Assembly (NCBI GenBank): GCA_030063045.1
Contig: JAQSEB010000223.1
Span: 230,001-294,000 of the forward strand
DNA: 64,000 nt
Origin: Pratylenchus scribneri
Taxonomy: Eukaryota; Nematoda; Chromadorea; Rhabditida; Pratylenchidae
Direction of reading: 5' to 3'
The position numbers were made by a program, and so were the translations under genes. Positions 31,933-43,804 of this stretch are shown piece after piece. Position 1 is the first letter of the stretch; every line of letters starts with the position of its first letter. Below the pieces are notes generated by a model. The model worked only from the letters and a program-made list of their open reading frames with translations. It made no database searches and had not been told where the DNA came from.

Positions 31933-34708
31933 AGCAGGTTCTGATTTTAATAATTCCGCTTGGTTAGATTAATTCCGCCTAGTTAGAATAATTCCGCCTG
32001 GTTAGATTAATTCCGCCTAGTAGTTAGATTAATTCCGCCTGTTCTGATTTTAATAATTCCGCCTGTTCTGATTTTAATAATTCCGCCTGTTCTGATTTTA
32101 ATAATTCCGCCTGTTCTAATTTTAATAATTCCGCCTGTTCTGATTTTAATAATTCCGACTGTTCTAATTTTAATAATTCCGCCTGTTCTGATTTTAATAA
32201 TTCCGCCTGTTCTGATTTTAATAATTCCGCCTGTTCTGATTTTAATAATTCCGCCTGTTCTGATTTTAATAATTCCGACTGTTCTAATTTTAATAATTCC
32301 GCCTGTTCTGATTTTAATAATTCCGACTGTTCTAATTTTAATAATTCCGCCTGTTCTGATTTTAATAATTCCGCCTGTTCTAATTTTAATAATTCCGCCT
32401 GTTCTGATTTTAATAATTCCGCCTGTTCTAATTTTAATAATTCCGCCTGTTCTGATTTTAATAATTCCGCCTGTTCTAATTTTAATAATTCCGCCTGTTC
32501 TGATTTTAATAATTCCGCCTGTTCTAATTTTAATAATTCCGCCTGTTCTGATTTTAATAATTCCGACTGTTCTAATTTTAATAATTCCGCCTGTTCTGAT
32601 TTTAATAATTCCGCCTGTTCTGATTTTAATAATTCCGCCTGTTCTGATTTTAATAATTCCGCCTGTTCTGATTTTAATAATTCCGACTGTTCTAATTTTA
32701 ATAATTCCGCCTGTTCTGATTTTAATAATTCCGACTGTTCTAATTTTAATAATTCCGCCTGTTCTGATTTTAATAATTCCGCCTGTTCTAATTTTAATAA
32801 TTCCGCCTGTTCTGATTTTAATAATTCCGCCTGTTCTAATTTTAATAATTCCGCCTGTTCTGATTTTAATAATTCCGCCTGTTCTGATTTTAATAATTCC
32901 GCCTGTTCTGATTTTAATAATTCCGCCTGTTCTGATTTTAATAATTCCGCCTAGTTAGATTAATTCCGCCTGGTTAGAATAATTCCGCCTGTTCTGATTT
33001 TAATAATTCCGCCTGTTCTGATTTTAATAATTCCGCCTGTTCTGATTTTAATAATTCCGCCTAGTTAGATTAATTCCGCCTGGTTAGAATAATTCCGCCT
33101 GTTCTGATTTTAATAATTCCGCCTGTTCTGATTTTAATAATTCCGCCTGTTCTGATTTTAATAATTCCGCCTGTTCTGATTTTAATAATTCCGCCTGTTC
33201 TGATTTTAATAATTCCGCCTAGTTAGATTAATTCCGCCTGGTTAGAATAATTCCGCCTGTTCTGATTTTAATAATTCCGCCTGTTCTGATTTTAATAATT
33301 CCGCCTGTTCTAATTTTAATAATTCCGCCTGTTCTGATTTTAATAATTCCGCCTGTTCTGATTTTAATAATTCCGCCTGTTCTGATTTTAATAATTCCGC
33401 CTGTTCTGATTTTAATAATTCCGCCTGTTCTGATTTTAATAATTCCGCCTGTTCTGATTTTAATAATTCCGCCTGTTCTGATTTTAATAATTCCGCCTGT
33501 TCTGATTTTAATAATTCCGACTGTTCTAATTTTAATAATTCCGCCTGTTCTGATTTTAATAATTCCGCCTAGTTAGATTAATTCCGCCTGGTTAGAATAA
33601 TTCCGCCTGTTCTGATTTTAATAATTCCGCCTGTTCTGATTTTAATAATTCCGCCTGTTCTGATTTTAATAATTCCGCCTAGTTAGATTAATTCCGCCTG
33701 GTTAGATTAATTCCGCCTGTTCTGATTTTAATAATTCCGCCTGTTCTGATTTTAATAATTCCGCCTGTTCTGATTTTAATAATTCCGCCTGTTCTAATTT
33801 TAATAATTCCGCCTGTTCTGATTTTAATAATTCCGACTGTTCTAATTTTAATAATTCCGCCTGTTCTAATTTTAATAATTCCGACTGTTCTAATTTTAAT
33901 AATTCCGCCTGTTCTGATTTTAATAATTCCGACTGTTCTAATTTTAATAATTCCGCCTGTTCTAATTTTAATAATTCCGCCTGTTCTAATTTTAATAATT
34001 CCGCCTGTTCTGATTTTAATAATTCCGCCTGTACTGATTTTAATAATTCCGCCTGTTCTGATTTTAATAATTCCGCCTGTTCTGATTTTAATAATTCTGC
34101 CTGTTCTGATTTTAATAATTCCGCCTGTTCTGATTTTAATAATTCCGCCTGTTCTGATTTTAATAATTCCGACTGTTCTAATTTTAATAATTCCGCCTGT
34201 TCTAATTTTAATAATTCCGCCTGTTCTGATTTTAATAATTCCGCCTGTTCTGATTTTAATAATTCTGCCTGTTCTGATTTTAATAAGCCTGTTCTGATTT
34301 TAATAATTCCGACTGTTCTAATTTTAATAATTCCGCCTGTTCTAATTTTAATAATTCCGCCTGTTCTGATTTTAATAATTCCGACTGTTCTAATTTTAAT
34401 AATTCCGCCTGTTCTAATTTTAATAATTCCGCCTGTTCTGATTTTAATAATTCCGCCTGTTCTGATTTTAATAATTCTGCCTGTTCTGATTTTAATAATT
34501 CCGCCTGTTCTGATTTTAATAATTCCGCCTGTTCTGATTTTAATAATTCCGACTGTTCTAATTTTAATAATTCCGCCTGTTCTAATTTTAATAATTCCGC
34601 CTGTTCTGATTTTAATAATTCCGCCTGTTCTGATTTTAATAATTCTGCCTGTTCTGATTTTAATAAGCCTGTTCTGATTTTAATAATTCCGCCTGTTCTG
34701 ATTTTTAA
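31933..34708. repeat. 24-bp minisatellite array, more than 100 units
   Basis: The unit contains GATTTTAATAATTCCGCC preceded by TGTTCT. Main variants are TTCTG or TTCTA at one site and CCGCC or CCGAC at another. CCGAC is regularly followed by TTCTA, so two adjacent units move together as a block. A 19+19-bp module (TAGTTAGATTAATTCCGCC and TGGTTAGAATAATTCCGCC) recurs about six times, and a deletion variant appears near 34287 and 34667. The array separates rDNA spacer from single-copy genes. Confidence 0.95.
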
Positions 34709-34827
34709 TCTACCTGTTCTTCGATTATTTCCGCCAATTTTAATTCTACCTTTTAATTTTGACTAAATTCCTCCAATTTTAGCCTAGATTAATTGTCTTA
34801 AGAATTACGGCCTGTCGTATAGACCTC

Positions 34828-34896
34828 TAGCCATTTAGCCCATCTGGGTAATGCGTCCGTCTTTACCCAAAAGGGCGGAGGTTCAATTCCCAGCCA
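34828..34896 (+). pseudogene. tRNA-like sequence (A-box and B-box, stems degraded)
   Basis: An A-box-like TTAGCCCATCTGGG and a B-box GGTTCAATTCC are spaced as in a tRNA, and the 3' part ends CCCAGCC. The T and acceptor stems do not pair well, so this is at best a tRNA pseudogene or SINE head. Confidence 0.35.
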
Positions 34897-35107
34897 AAAT
34901 ACATATTTATTTTCAACCCTTTTTGCTTTCGGGCCAAATTTTTATACAGTATATTATATATTATACATAAATTAAAAAGTTAAACATATATTTTTTATCA
35001 CAAAATTTATTTAAAAATTATACATGAACATGCAGGAAAAAAAGGAATTTAAAATTAAGACAAAAAAAAGAAAAATCATTGAATAAAATGAATTATGGAC
35101 CATCATT

Positions 35108-38100
35108 TCATTTTGTATTTGAATTCAGCGCAGCAGCAGAAAAATGGAAAGGCACATTGATTGACTGCAGAAAAATTGAATAAAATTATTTAACCAAAAA
35201 TGAAAAAAAACATACATAAAATGATCCATTTGGTGAGAGGAAAATCACTGAATTTTGTGAGGGCCCAATGCCAGTCGTCGACTCGGCGCCATGCAAAATT
35301 CCAAATTGAGCGGATGGAACGGAGATTAGCCGGCCGGCATCGGCCACTTCAAAGGCACAAACCCGGGGGCCATTCTTTATGAATAAATAAATTCAATTTA
35401 AAATTGAAATGGAAGGCGACTTTTTAATTCCACTATTATTTTTATTTACCCCAAAAAGCAATTTTTTGACTCTAATAAATCCGAAACCGGTTTTAGACCA
35501 TACAAACCTTATACCATTTTGTAGATCTCATCGGCATCGATTGGTATATAATTTGTCATGGTTTGGGCCCAAAATTAATGGATATTAAACCGTTTAAACC
35601 ATAAATTCCAGTTTTTGGTTTTTAACCACTAATTTTGGAGCAAAATCTGACAATTTTATATACCAATCGATGCGTCTCGATGAGGTCTACAAATTGGTAT
35701 AAGGTTTGTAGGGTCTAAAACCGATTTCTGATTTATTAGAAGTTAAAAACTACTTTTTTTAGTAAAAAATAGAATTATTGGTAGATATTTTTGTAAATTT
35801 TCACCTGCATTGACCAAACTTCCAAAAGGCCTCTTTTGGGAGCGAAAATGACAAGGAACAGTGCCTTCGCCTTTGTTGAATTATCGTCGGAAGCAGCAGA
35901 AGGGGAGTCGACCTCAAGCCATCCACAACGAGCTTGCCGATATCTGTGGAAATAATGGGAAAAATAATTAAATTGTCAATTGCCAAAATAATTATAATTG
36001 GTTTAAGGAAGGGTTTGTCCCACACATTCACAAACCAAATATACCCAAAATTGGAGGATAGAGCTGGTCAAAACGCATTGAATGGTGTATAATTTGGTTA
36101 TGGTTTGGTCAACAATTAAAGGGTTTTAAACGGTTTAAACCACATTTTGGTTTGGTCAACAATTAAAGGGTTTTAAACGGTTTAAACCACATTTTGATTT
36201 GGTCAACAATTAAAGGGTTTTAAACGGTTTAAACCACATTTTGATTTGGTCAACAATTAAAGGGTTTTAAACGGTTTAAACCACATTTTGATTTGGTCAA
36301 CAATTAAAGGGTTTTAAACGGTTTAAACCACATTTTTGGTTCGGTTTTAAACGGTTTAGACCACATTTTGGTTTGGTCAACAATTAAAGGGTTTTAAACG
36401 GTTTAAACCACATTTTGGTTTAATGGTTCAAAACTAAATTAGAATTGGTTAAACCCAAAGCCAAACCATTATCAAATGATGTGTCTTGACGAGATCTATC
36501 GATTGGGTTTAAAGTTTATGGGTTTAGGTTTAACTTTTAAACCAGTTTAATAACCATTAAACCGGTTTAATTAATTTTTATTTATTTAAAATTAATTTTA
36601 AAAATATATTTTTTACCCTTTCCAAATGCGCAAAATCCTTCGAAGTTGAGTGTGAATTAACAAAACTCGGCCAATATTGTCCGTAATTGCCACCAAATTC
36701 CATCCATTCGGTGCGAGGAATGCCCTCTCGCTGAGCCGGTTCCCATCTTTCAGCGCACTTTTCACATAAATTGTTGTGCTCGGCCCGTCCTGGAGCCATT
36801 GCTTTTTGGGCCGATCTTTGCGGGAAACGCCCACACCAATGAGGGAACGAAAACCGAATGATGGGATTGTGTTGGAGATCTATGAAGTATGAGCGATAAT
36901 TTATAATTTATTTAAAAAATTAAAAGTAAATAAATAAACTTTTATAAGTTCATTAAAAATTGGTTTAAAATTATTTAATGAAGTATTGATATGATATTGA
37001 TAGTTTAACATTTTAATATCTTAAATATTTTTAAGGATATTCCAAAGCATTAAATTCGAAAATAAAAATATTACTGACGATTTTGCTTTAATTTATGTAA
37101 ATCTATTAAAATAAGCATTTTTTATTGAGAAAATATTAATTAATTGTTTCTACTTTTCGATTTTTTAAAATCAATAAATTTTTGGTTTCTCAATAAGAAA
37201 AAATTAAAATATTTTTTAAAAATATTAATAAAATTTCTCTCGAACTTTTCAAGTCAAAAAATTGCATTTTTTAAGATCATTTTATATTGGAAAAAAATTA
37301 ATTTAATTGTCCTCAACTTTTCAAATCAAAAAATCTGTTTTTTGAAGTCAATACATTTTGGCTATAACAATAAATTTTAAAATTTATGCTTAACCATGAG
37401 GCCAAAATTTAAGTGAAATATTTTTACAAAAAGATAAATCTCTAAAATTTATGGCCACAAAAATTGCAATATTTTTTTGGAATAAATTATGGAGAGGCAA
37501 AAATAATTAAAATTACTCTATTTTTTGTCATGAATAAATTTCTGGGTTAAAATTATGCCGAGGGGCCGGCCCACCTTTGATGTGATTGAGAAGAGTGCAT
37601 CAGTCAATGTATTGTTGGGTTCGTCGGTGTGGATGCTGTGCAAAAGGAAGGCACAAAAATCCCTTTCCCTTTCCATTGCCGCCATTGGATGCTCCCCGTT
37701 ATGCCTTTGTGGATGATGGTGGTGGTGGCTGCTTGTCCCACCCTTTGAGCCAATTGTGCAAATGTATTGGGAGAAGACGGGTAATTGTTGATGATGGCTT
37801 ATTGATTCCTGCAAAAAAATCGCAATTAATGTTTTTTAGAGTAGATTATTATTTTTGATGAGTTTTAAAAAACTGGTGTTTGCTGAAAAACAAAATCATT
37901 AAAGAACACAAAACTCTTCTTAATGTAAACATTATAATATCTTTTATTCTTTTGGATAAAATTCATAAAGACACAGTATTTTTTTACCTACCAAAGCCCT
38001 GAAGCTCATAAATTTCAGACCCTCTGGGAAGGGCCTCAAATAGAGGGGGGAGGGGCTTCTAATAGGAAAAATACGGTATTTTTGATATAAGTAAAAACCC

Positions 38101-41100
38101 GTAAATAGCTTAAATAATTAAAATTTATCTATTTTTGGTTTTTATAAATTTTTTAACAATACTGGTTTTATAAAACATAAAAAAATTAAATTAAATAGCC
38201 AATTGTTGTGTCTTTCATCAATTAATGAGATGCTTGTAAATGTACAGTATAATAATATTTACAAAAATTTAGATAATTTTTTAAAAATAACTTATAGAAA
38301 ATATCCTAATTAATTAAAAAAAAAAACTAAAATGAAAAATAAAAAAATTCCGTCTCGCTCGGGGCATCGAACTTCGAACCATAGCCCGGTAAAAGCCCAT
38401 GCCCTTACCATTTGAACTATACGCCCCATAACTGAGGAATTTGGCTCATATGTGCAAATATTTTCAAGCTTTAGGCGGTAATACTAGTATCATTGTTTTT
38501 TATTCTAATATTGTATTTCGTCTAGAATTGTATTTTAGATAAAAGTGGGAATCTGTAAAAAAAAAAAACTAATTCCCATGAGCGGGTTCGAACCTCTAAA
38601 ATTGCTAAATTTTGCCAAAAAATGAAGGGTCCCTCCTTATCCTTGGGTCGAAAGTCGAAACTCGAAAATCCTTGGTAAAATATTCTCTTTAGACCTAGTA
38701 AAAATATAATTTCATTCATTTTTGAATTATAAATATTTATTTTTTTTGGAAAAATCTTTTTAAATGATAAAAAATTTTTAAAAATTCATTTTAAAATTTA
38801 TAATTTTACTCACCTTTCTGCCTCCGGCATAAAAAGCACTCACATATTGGTCAAATGCGGTCAGTGTTGAAAGACCACCCAGCTGGACATCATTCACCCT
38901 TCGCAGCCTGTTTATTTGCAATTGTTGGGAATTCAGCTGAAGTTGTTCGGACAATTCCTCGGCCGTCCTCTCGCCATGGGCAATCAGCCTTCGGGCGGTC
39001 CTCAGCGCAATGTACAGGGACAAACTTTCAATGACCACCAATTTGGACTCATCCGACAATATCACCAATTCTGGAGGGGAAATAATAAAGTTAGTTAGCT
39101 ATATTAATTTGTTAGAAAAGAATTTAATTGCCCTTAAAATCAATTATATTTATTCCCAATTTCATTTTGAAAAATTGCCCAATTTTAAAGCTATATGAAA
39201 ACTTTTAAATCTTAGCCTTTAGGCGTTTAAATTTAAACATGATATATTTAAAAAAAAAACTCCCGATTTGATTACATTTTATGGTGTCAATGTTTGTTTT
39301 TTTGGTTTAATTTTGTGGATAATCTCCTGCCCCAAAATATCGAAAAATAGCCCACTTTGGGGCCGTAAAAAATTTTTTATAACTTTTATTCGGCTTACTT
39401 TAAATTAGGGCAAAGTTTTGGGGTAATCCTGGCCATAATTGTTTCATTTTTCGACTCGATCGAAAGTTTTGAATAAATTACAATAGATAATATTAATTTA
39501 TCCATTAAAATCATAAAATCATTAGAATTTATTCCCAAAGTTTTTCGGTTCAAAAAATCCCAAATTAAGAAAAATCTTAAGATGTAGTTTATGGCTTTAA
39601 ATAGTTATTTTTTAATGTGTCTGATTTTGTCACTTTATTTATGCCTTATTATCAGTCTCAACCTCAATGTAAATTTTTTAAAATTAAAAAGTGGGTAAAT
39701 TTCAGTGATTCTATTTATTATTGATAAATTAATCAATCATAAATTGTTTATTATCCACCTTGATTGCCAGGATGAGCGGATGGGCCAATTCGGATGGACA
39801 AAAGGGAAGTGGATGAACATTTTTCCGAGAATAGAAGAACGCCACGATCCGTGTAGAACATCAATGAGCCATTGTTTAGGCCCTTTTGGAAAATTATTGA
39901 TTTTAAATTATTTTAGTAAAAAATTATTGATTTTTAATATTTTTCAAAAAAATTATTGATTATTTTTTAAAAATTTTTCAAAAAAATTATCGATTGATTT
40001 TAAAAAATTTAAGAAAAAATTAAAATTAATTAAAAAAATGTTAATTAATTTTAAATATTTGTAATAAAAATAAAAAATTACAATGCAAATGCAAATCCAA
40101 TCCATTGAAAGTGATCGACTGGAGGCATTCGACCGCTCCGGTGCAACACCAAATGTTGCGAGGGCACTGATATAGACTAAAAAAATAAAAATGATAATTA
40201 GTTTTAGCTTCTGCTATAATTCAGAAAATTTATGAACTAATTTTTTGAATCGAATTTAAAAAATAAATTTTAAGGGTGATTGGTGAGACTCCATAATAGC
40301 CTTATTAGAAACTAAAATCCTTTTTAGATTGAGATGATCTTATAGAAATTTAAATTTTGGGGACTTTGATGGATGGATGATGGTTTAAAATCTTTAGGTC
40401 TCTTTACTCTCATTTCATTCATAAGTACCTTATAAAATATGCATTACTGATTACTACTTACTAAGCAAGAGTGCTGTTGCCAGTTTTTGGTTCAGGGAGA
40501 ACATCGAACATGAGAGTATAAATTTCTTGAGAATCTTCAATTTTTAAATTTTTTTTTCCTAAAGTGCAAAAATTTTAACCTAAAAATGGCTTCGTAATGG
40601 AATAATTTTTTAACCCAATTTCTCAAAATTTTTTTTAAGCAAATAAAATAAATTTGGATCTAAAATTTTAGTACTGTTTCAATCTGATCAGCGAGGCAAA
40701 AGGTGGAATGAATAATTTCTTAAACTGTTTAATTGATTGAAAATTGAAGCCCAAAGGCCAAAGCAATAGGTATAGGTAGGTTAACTTTTTGCGACTATTA
40801 TTTATTATCAATTATCATAAATCGCAAACCGTGTTCTTCCTCGGTGACCCGCACTTTTGCTGCAATTTCCATGCAAGGCACCGTGCTTTTTGACCGTTCC
40901 AAAACGACAAATTTTTGTGCCGAACCAATCGTCAAAATATCAAAATTTGGGCAGGCGGCAATTAGGGTATGCCGTAGCCAATGTTTGTGCCAAATTAGTT
41001 CAATTGAGGAATCCGCTTGATCACTGCCGCTCAGATCGTCGCTCTGTGAAAATTGAACATTTATAAAATGCCGAAAAGATTAAACCGGTTTAAGTGGTTT

Positions 41101-41668
41101 ATCCTAGTTCCATAAACCTTATAGCCAATCGATAGATCTCGGTCATGATGCATCATTTGATTATGTTTTGGCTTTAGTTTAACCAATTCTAACTTAGTTT
41201 TGAACCATTAAATCAAAATGTGGTTTAAACCGGTTTAAAACCCTTTAATTGTTGACCAAACCAAAATGTGGTTTAAACCGTTTAAAACCCTTTAATTGTT
41301 GACCAAACCAAAATGTGGTTTAAACCGTTTAAAACCCTTTAATTGTTGACCAAACCATAACCAAATTATATACCATTCAATGCATCTTGACCAGCTCTAT
41401 CCAATTTTGGGTATATTTGGTTTACGAATGTGTGGGAAAAACCCCTAAACCTAAACCATTATAATTATTTTCCTAATCGATACAAATTAAATTTATTAAA
41501 AAAATAAACCAATTCGGGATTGTCCAAATAAACGGCATCCTCCGTGTCCGGTGGTCCATCGTCGTTATTGTTTCTTCTTTTCTCCATCGATTCATTTTTA
41601 TCCGTAAAAAGAAAATTACTAACAAGTTGTATTGTTTCCGGGGAAATTTTTGCGAATTCGGTAAGCAT
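35108..41668 (-). CDS. rbg-2: RAB3GAP2 homologue (Rab3 GAP non-catalytic subunit), N-terminal domain only
   Basis: Ten exons: 41510-41668, 40830-41043, 40082-40176, 39759-39882, 38814-39070, 37575-37808, 36617-36879, 35805-35943, 35216-35374, 35108-35164. Every junction is GT-AG and the phases agree, giving 566 codons. The family partners RAB3GAP1 as a Rab GAP and as a Rab18 exchange factor at the ER. Diagnostic stretches are NGSLMFYTDRGVLLF, FDQYVSAFYAGG, LVAITDNIGRVLL, then RIWKGYRQARCGWLEV, FLVIFAPKRGLLEVWS and INVPFHF. They follow the order of the RAB3GAP2 N-terminal domain. The frame ends in TGA 18 codons into exon 10, with no donor before it. Animal homologues are about 1,390 residues; the C-terminal domain is not seen in the remaining sequence. 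Introns carry MITEs. The symbol follows the C. elegans orthologue and is tentative. Confidence 0.88.
35445..35757. mobile_element. Palindromic MITE, copy 1 (~310 bp)
   Basis: It lies in the intron between exons 8 and 9 of RAB3GAP2. The two halves are inverted copies of one another. Each has AATAAATC, AAACCGGTTTTAGACC, ACAAACCTTATACCA and GCATCGATTGGTATAT. Relatives are at 53472-53797 and 56500-56820. The ends are TTACCCCAAA-like; target duplication is unclear in the T-rich flanks. Confidence 0.75.
36005..36585. mobile_element. Tandem-core MITE, copy 1 (about six ~47-bp units)
   Basis: In RAB3GAP2 intron 7. Flanks ACCAAATATACCCAAAATTGG and GAGCTGGTCAAAACGCATTG enclose repeated units with GGGTTTTAAACGGTTTAAACC. 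It is in opposite orientation to the copies at 41.1, 57.2 and 61.9 kb. Confidence 0.75.
38361..38427 (-). pseudogene. tRNA-like sequence in RAB3GAP2 intron 5
   Basis: On the minus strand the acceptor strands GGGGCGT and ATGCCCC pair over seven positions (one G-T). An A-box-like TAGTTCAAATGG and a GGTTCGA T-loop are present. The anticodon and T stems are disturbed and total length is 67, so I call it a tRNA-derived relic. Confidence 0.4.
41066..41475. mobile_element. Tandem-core MITE, copy 2 (three units)
   Basis: It lies within intron 1 of RAB3GAP2 (41044-41509). It has three units of GGTTTAAACCGTTTAAAACC with AATTGTTGACCAAACC, and the same flanks as 36005-36585 in reverse orientation. Confidence 0.75.
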
Positions 41669-42773
41669 TTTTTCTTAAAATAAATGAAATTTAATGGATT
41701 TATTTAGGTAGGATATTTTTGGGAATGAAAATTGTTTTAAACTCTTTTTCAAATTTAATTGTAATTAATAATTGACGTGCGTAATTGTTGATCGATCGGT
41801 GGATGTTTTTATAAAAAATCCATTCTTCAAAATTGATCATTCCTTGTTCCTTCCGTCCTTCAGCAAAATTGAAAGAGAGACAATGTTAAAATTAGAGGAT
41901 AAAAAGAAATAAATTTTGGACATCTTATCCAAAAATTAAATAAAATGCCAATAAACAATTTTAAATATTGATTAATTCACCTTTTTTTATCTTTCATTGA
42001 TGATTTTCATCGATCTATGTATTTTTGTAATTTTAATGTTTGTCAAAATAAAATTATTTTCAAATTTTATTTAAATTAGCTGAAGAGATCGCCCTTCGAC
42101 CGACTCACAATGGAAGGCTTGAATATTTGGTGTTAAGGGGGAGAATTCGAGGTAATTAAGAAGAATTGATGCTTTCTGTTGTGAGGACAATTGATTGCTG
42201 GATATGAAAAAGGGAATGGAATTTTTACTTATTATTTTTATTAGGCCAAAAATATTTGGAAGGAATGCTGCAGGAAATTGGGCCATGGAGGTGGAAATAA
42301 AGGGATGAATGCGGTGAGATTAATAAAATCGATGAAGAAATGCCTGCTGCTGGTTAAATTCAATTGAAGATCAAACCCAAAGGATTGGAAAAAATTCCTA
42401 TGAAAAACAGGTCAAAAGTCTTTCAATGTATGAAAAGGCTAATAAATGCCAAGGGGCAAATTCAATGGAAAGAGGCCTTCAATATTTACGATGCAATGGA
42501 AGCGTCCATTTGCCGCTAGAGGTTGAATCTTGAAAATGATTGCCTGTCGTTCATGTCCTGAATATTTTCGAGATGGAAAATTTTATTTTTTAACACAATT
42601 TTTTCTTTTCTTCTAATAAAAAGGAAAGAACAAAATATGGAAAAATAAAAATCAATAAAATATTCGACGTATCATTGATAGAAATTCGAATGGTTTAATG
42701 AATCTTCTTAAATTATAAAATTTATATATAGGATAAATAATATTTTATTCTTTTGGTTGAACATTGCGCATTA
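41669..42773. other. Intergenic region upstream of RAB3GAP2
   Basis: No gene with consistent splicing is seen. The promoter of RAB3GAP2 should lie in its left part. A short open stretch at 42071-42286 on the minus strand has no family resemblance or supporting splice sites. Confidence 0.4.
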
Positions 42774-43072
42774 TTAAAAGCATGATTGATTTTTAATAAT
42801 GTTGCAAAGTGGCTGTACAATCACAACTTTAAATGCTTCTTCCACTTCATCAGTTGTATTTTCAGTCATCTTATTTTGCTGGAATAAATGATTTAGATTA
42901 ATTTTTAGGAAAAAATTACTTCTGGATAAATAGTTTTCTCCCAATTTTCGGGTTCATCATCCCAAGAGCCGCCAAAGCCTTGGATATCATCTGCTTCATC
43001 AGCCATAGAATTTTTTGAGATAATGAAAATAGAAAATATAGTGAAATAAATTAAAATTAATTGATTTTGCAT
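42774..43072 (-). CDS. Predicted small secreted acidic protein (85 residues)
   Basis: Two exons, 42920-43072 and 42774-42878, joined across a 41-bp GT-AG intron in phase 0. The first ~22 residues (MQNQLILIYFTIFSIFIISK) look like a signal peptide. The mature part is acidic and Trp-bearing (GGSWDDEPENWEK), with two cysteines near the C-terminus. I recognise no family. Small secreted proteins of this kind are common in parasitic nematodes, including effectors, but nothing here proves that role. It lies between RAB3GAP2 and the secreted gene at 46.6 kb on the same strand. It could still be a chance reading frame in AT-rich sequence. Confidence 0.45.
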
Positions 43073-43804
43073 TATTTTAGAGAGAAAAGAAATTTTTAAA
43101 AACAAGAATGTGAGTCATTTTTTAGAGAATTGTGTGTAACTTTTTTCTCACAAGATTGAGGGGAATATTGATTGAGGATAGAATTGTCAATTATTCTTTC
43201 TTACGAATATTTTTTACAATTAAATGTTAAAAATGTGACAACCCAATGGCCTTCCGGGCCATTTCCCATCCATTTTGGGGCTTAATCCCCCCAAATCCAC
43301 CTTAATCCCCTATATCCGGGTATATCCCGCGCACCCCCGGAACCATTTATGTAAGCAAGAGAGCAGAGGGGATGAGAGATAAGTATGAGGGAGGAGCAGA
43401 GAAAAAGGGATATCATTTGGGGGCAAAAAGAATTGAAATTAGGGGCAGAAAAAATGTTCCGAATTTAAGGGGGGCAGAAAAAATTGGATTTTGGGGCAGA
43501 AAAAAAATATTTGCCATTTGTTTAACCATTCTGATGAATATGAAAACAATATAAAAAAAGAATAAGAAACAATATTAAATTTTAAAAAATACAAATGTTC
43601 AAATATTTATCAAATTATTCGATTGAAAAATGCAAATTATTAGGTAATGTACAATGTTTTTAATATTGGACCCGTCTTCTCTTAATATTTATTCTCCAAT
43701 GTATGAGTTTTAATTAGCCAAGAAAATTGTTCAAAAATCCTTGTGCCATTTCGCCGTTGATTAGTCCATTCATTTGGTTGAACACGGTTGAAGGATTCTA
43801 TAAA

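Noticed and set aside
31933..34708. CRISPR array
   Set aside because: Repeats are contiguous with no spacers and the sequence is eukaryotic.
38522..38719. 65-codon minus-strand frame as a possible RAB3GAP2 exon
   Set aside because: The exons on either side (38814-39070 and 37575-37808) join in phase without it, and it has no similarity to the family.
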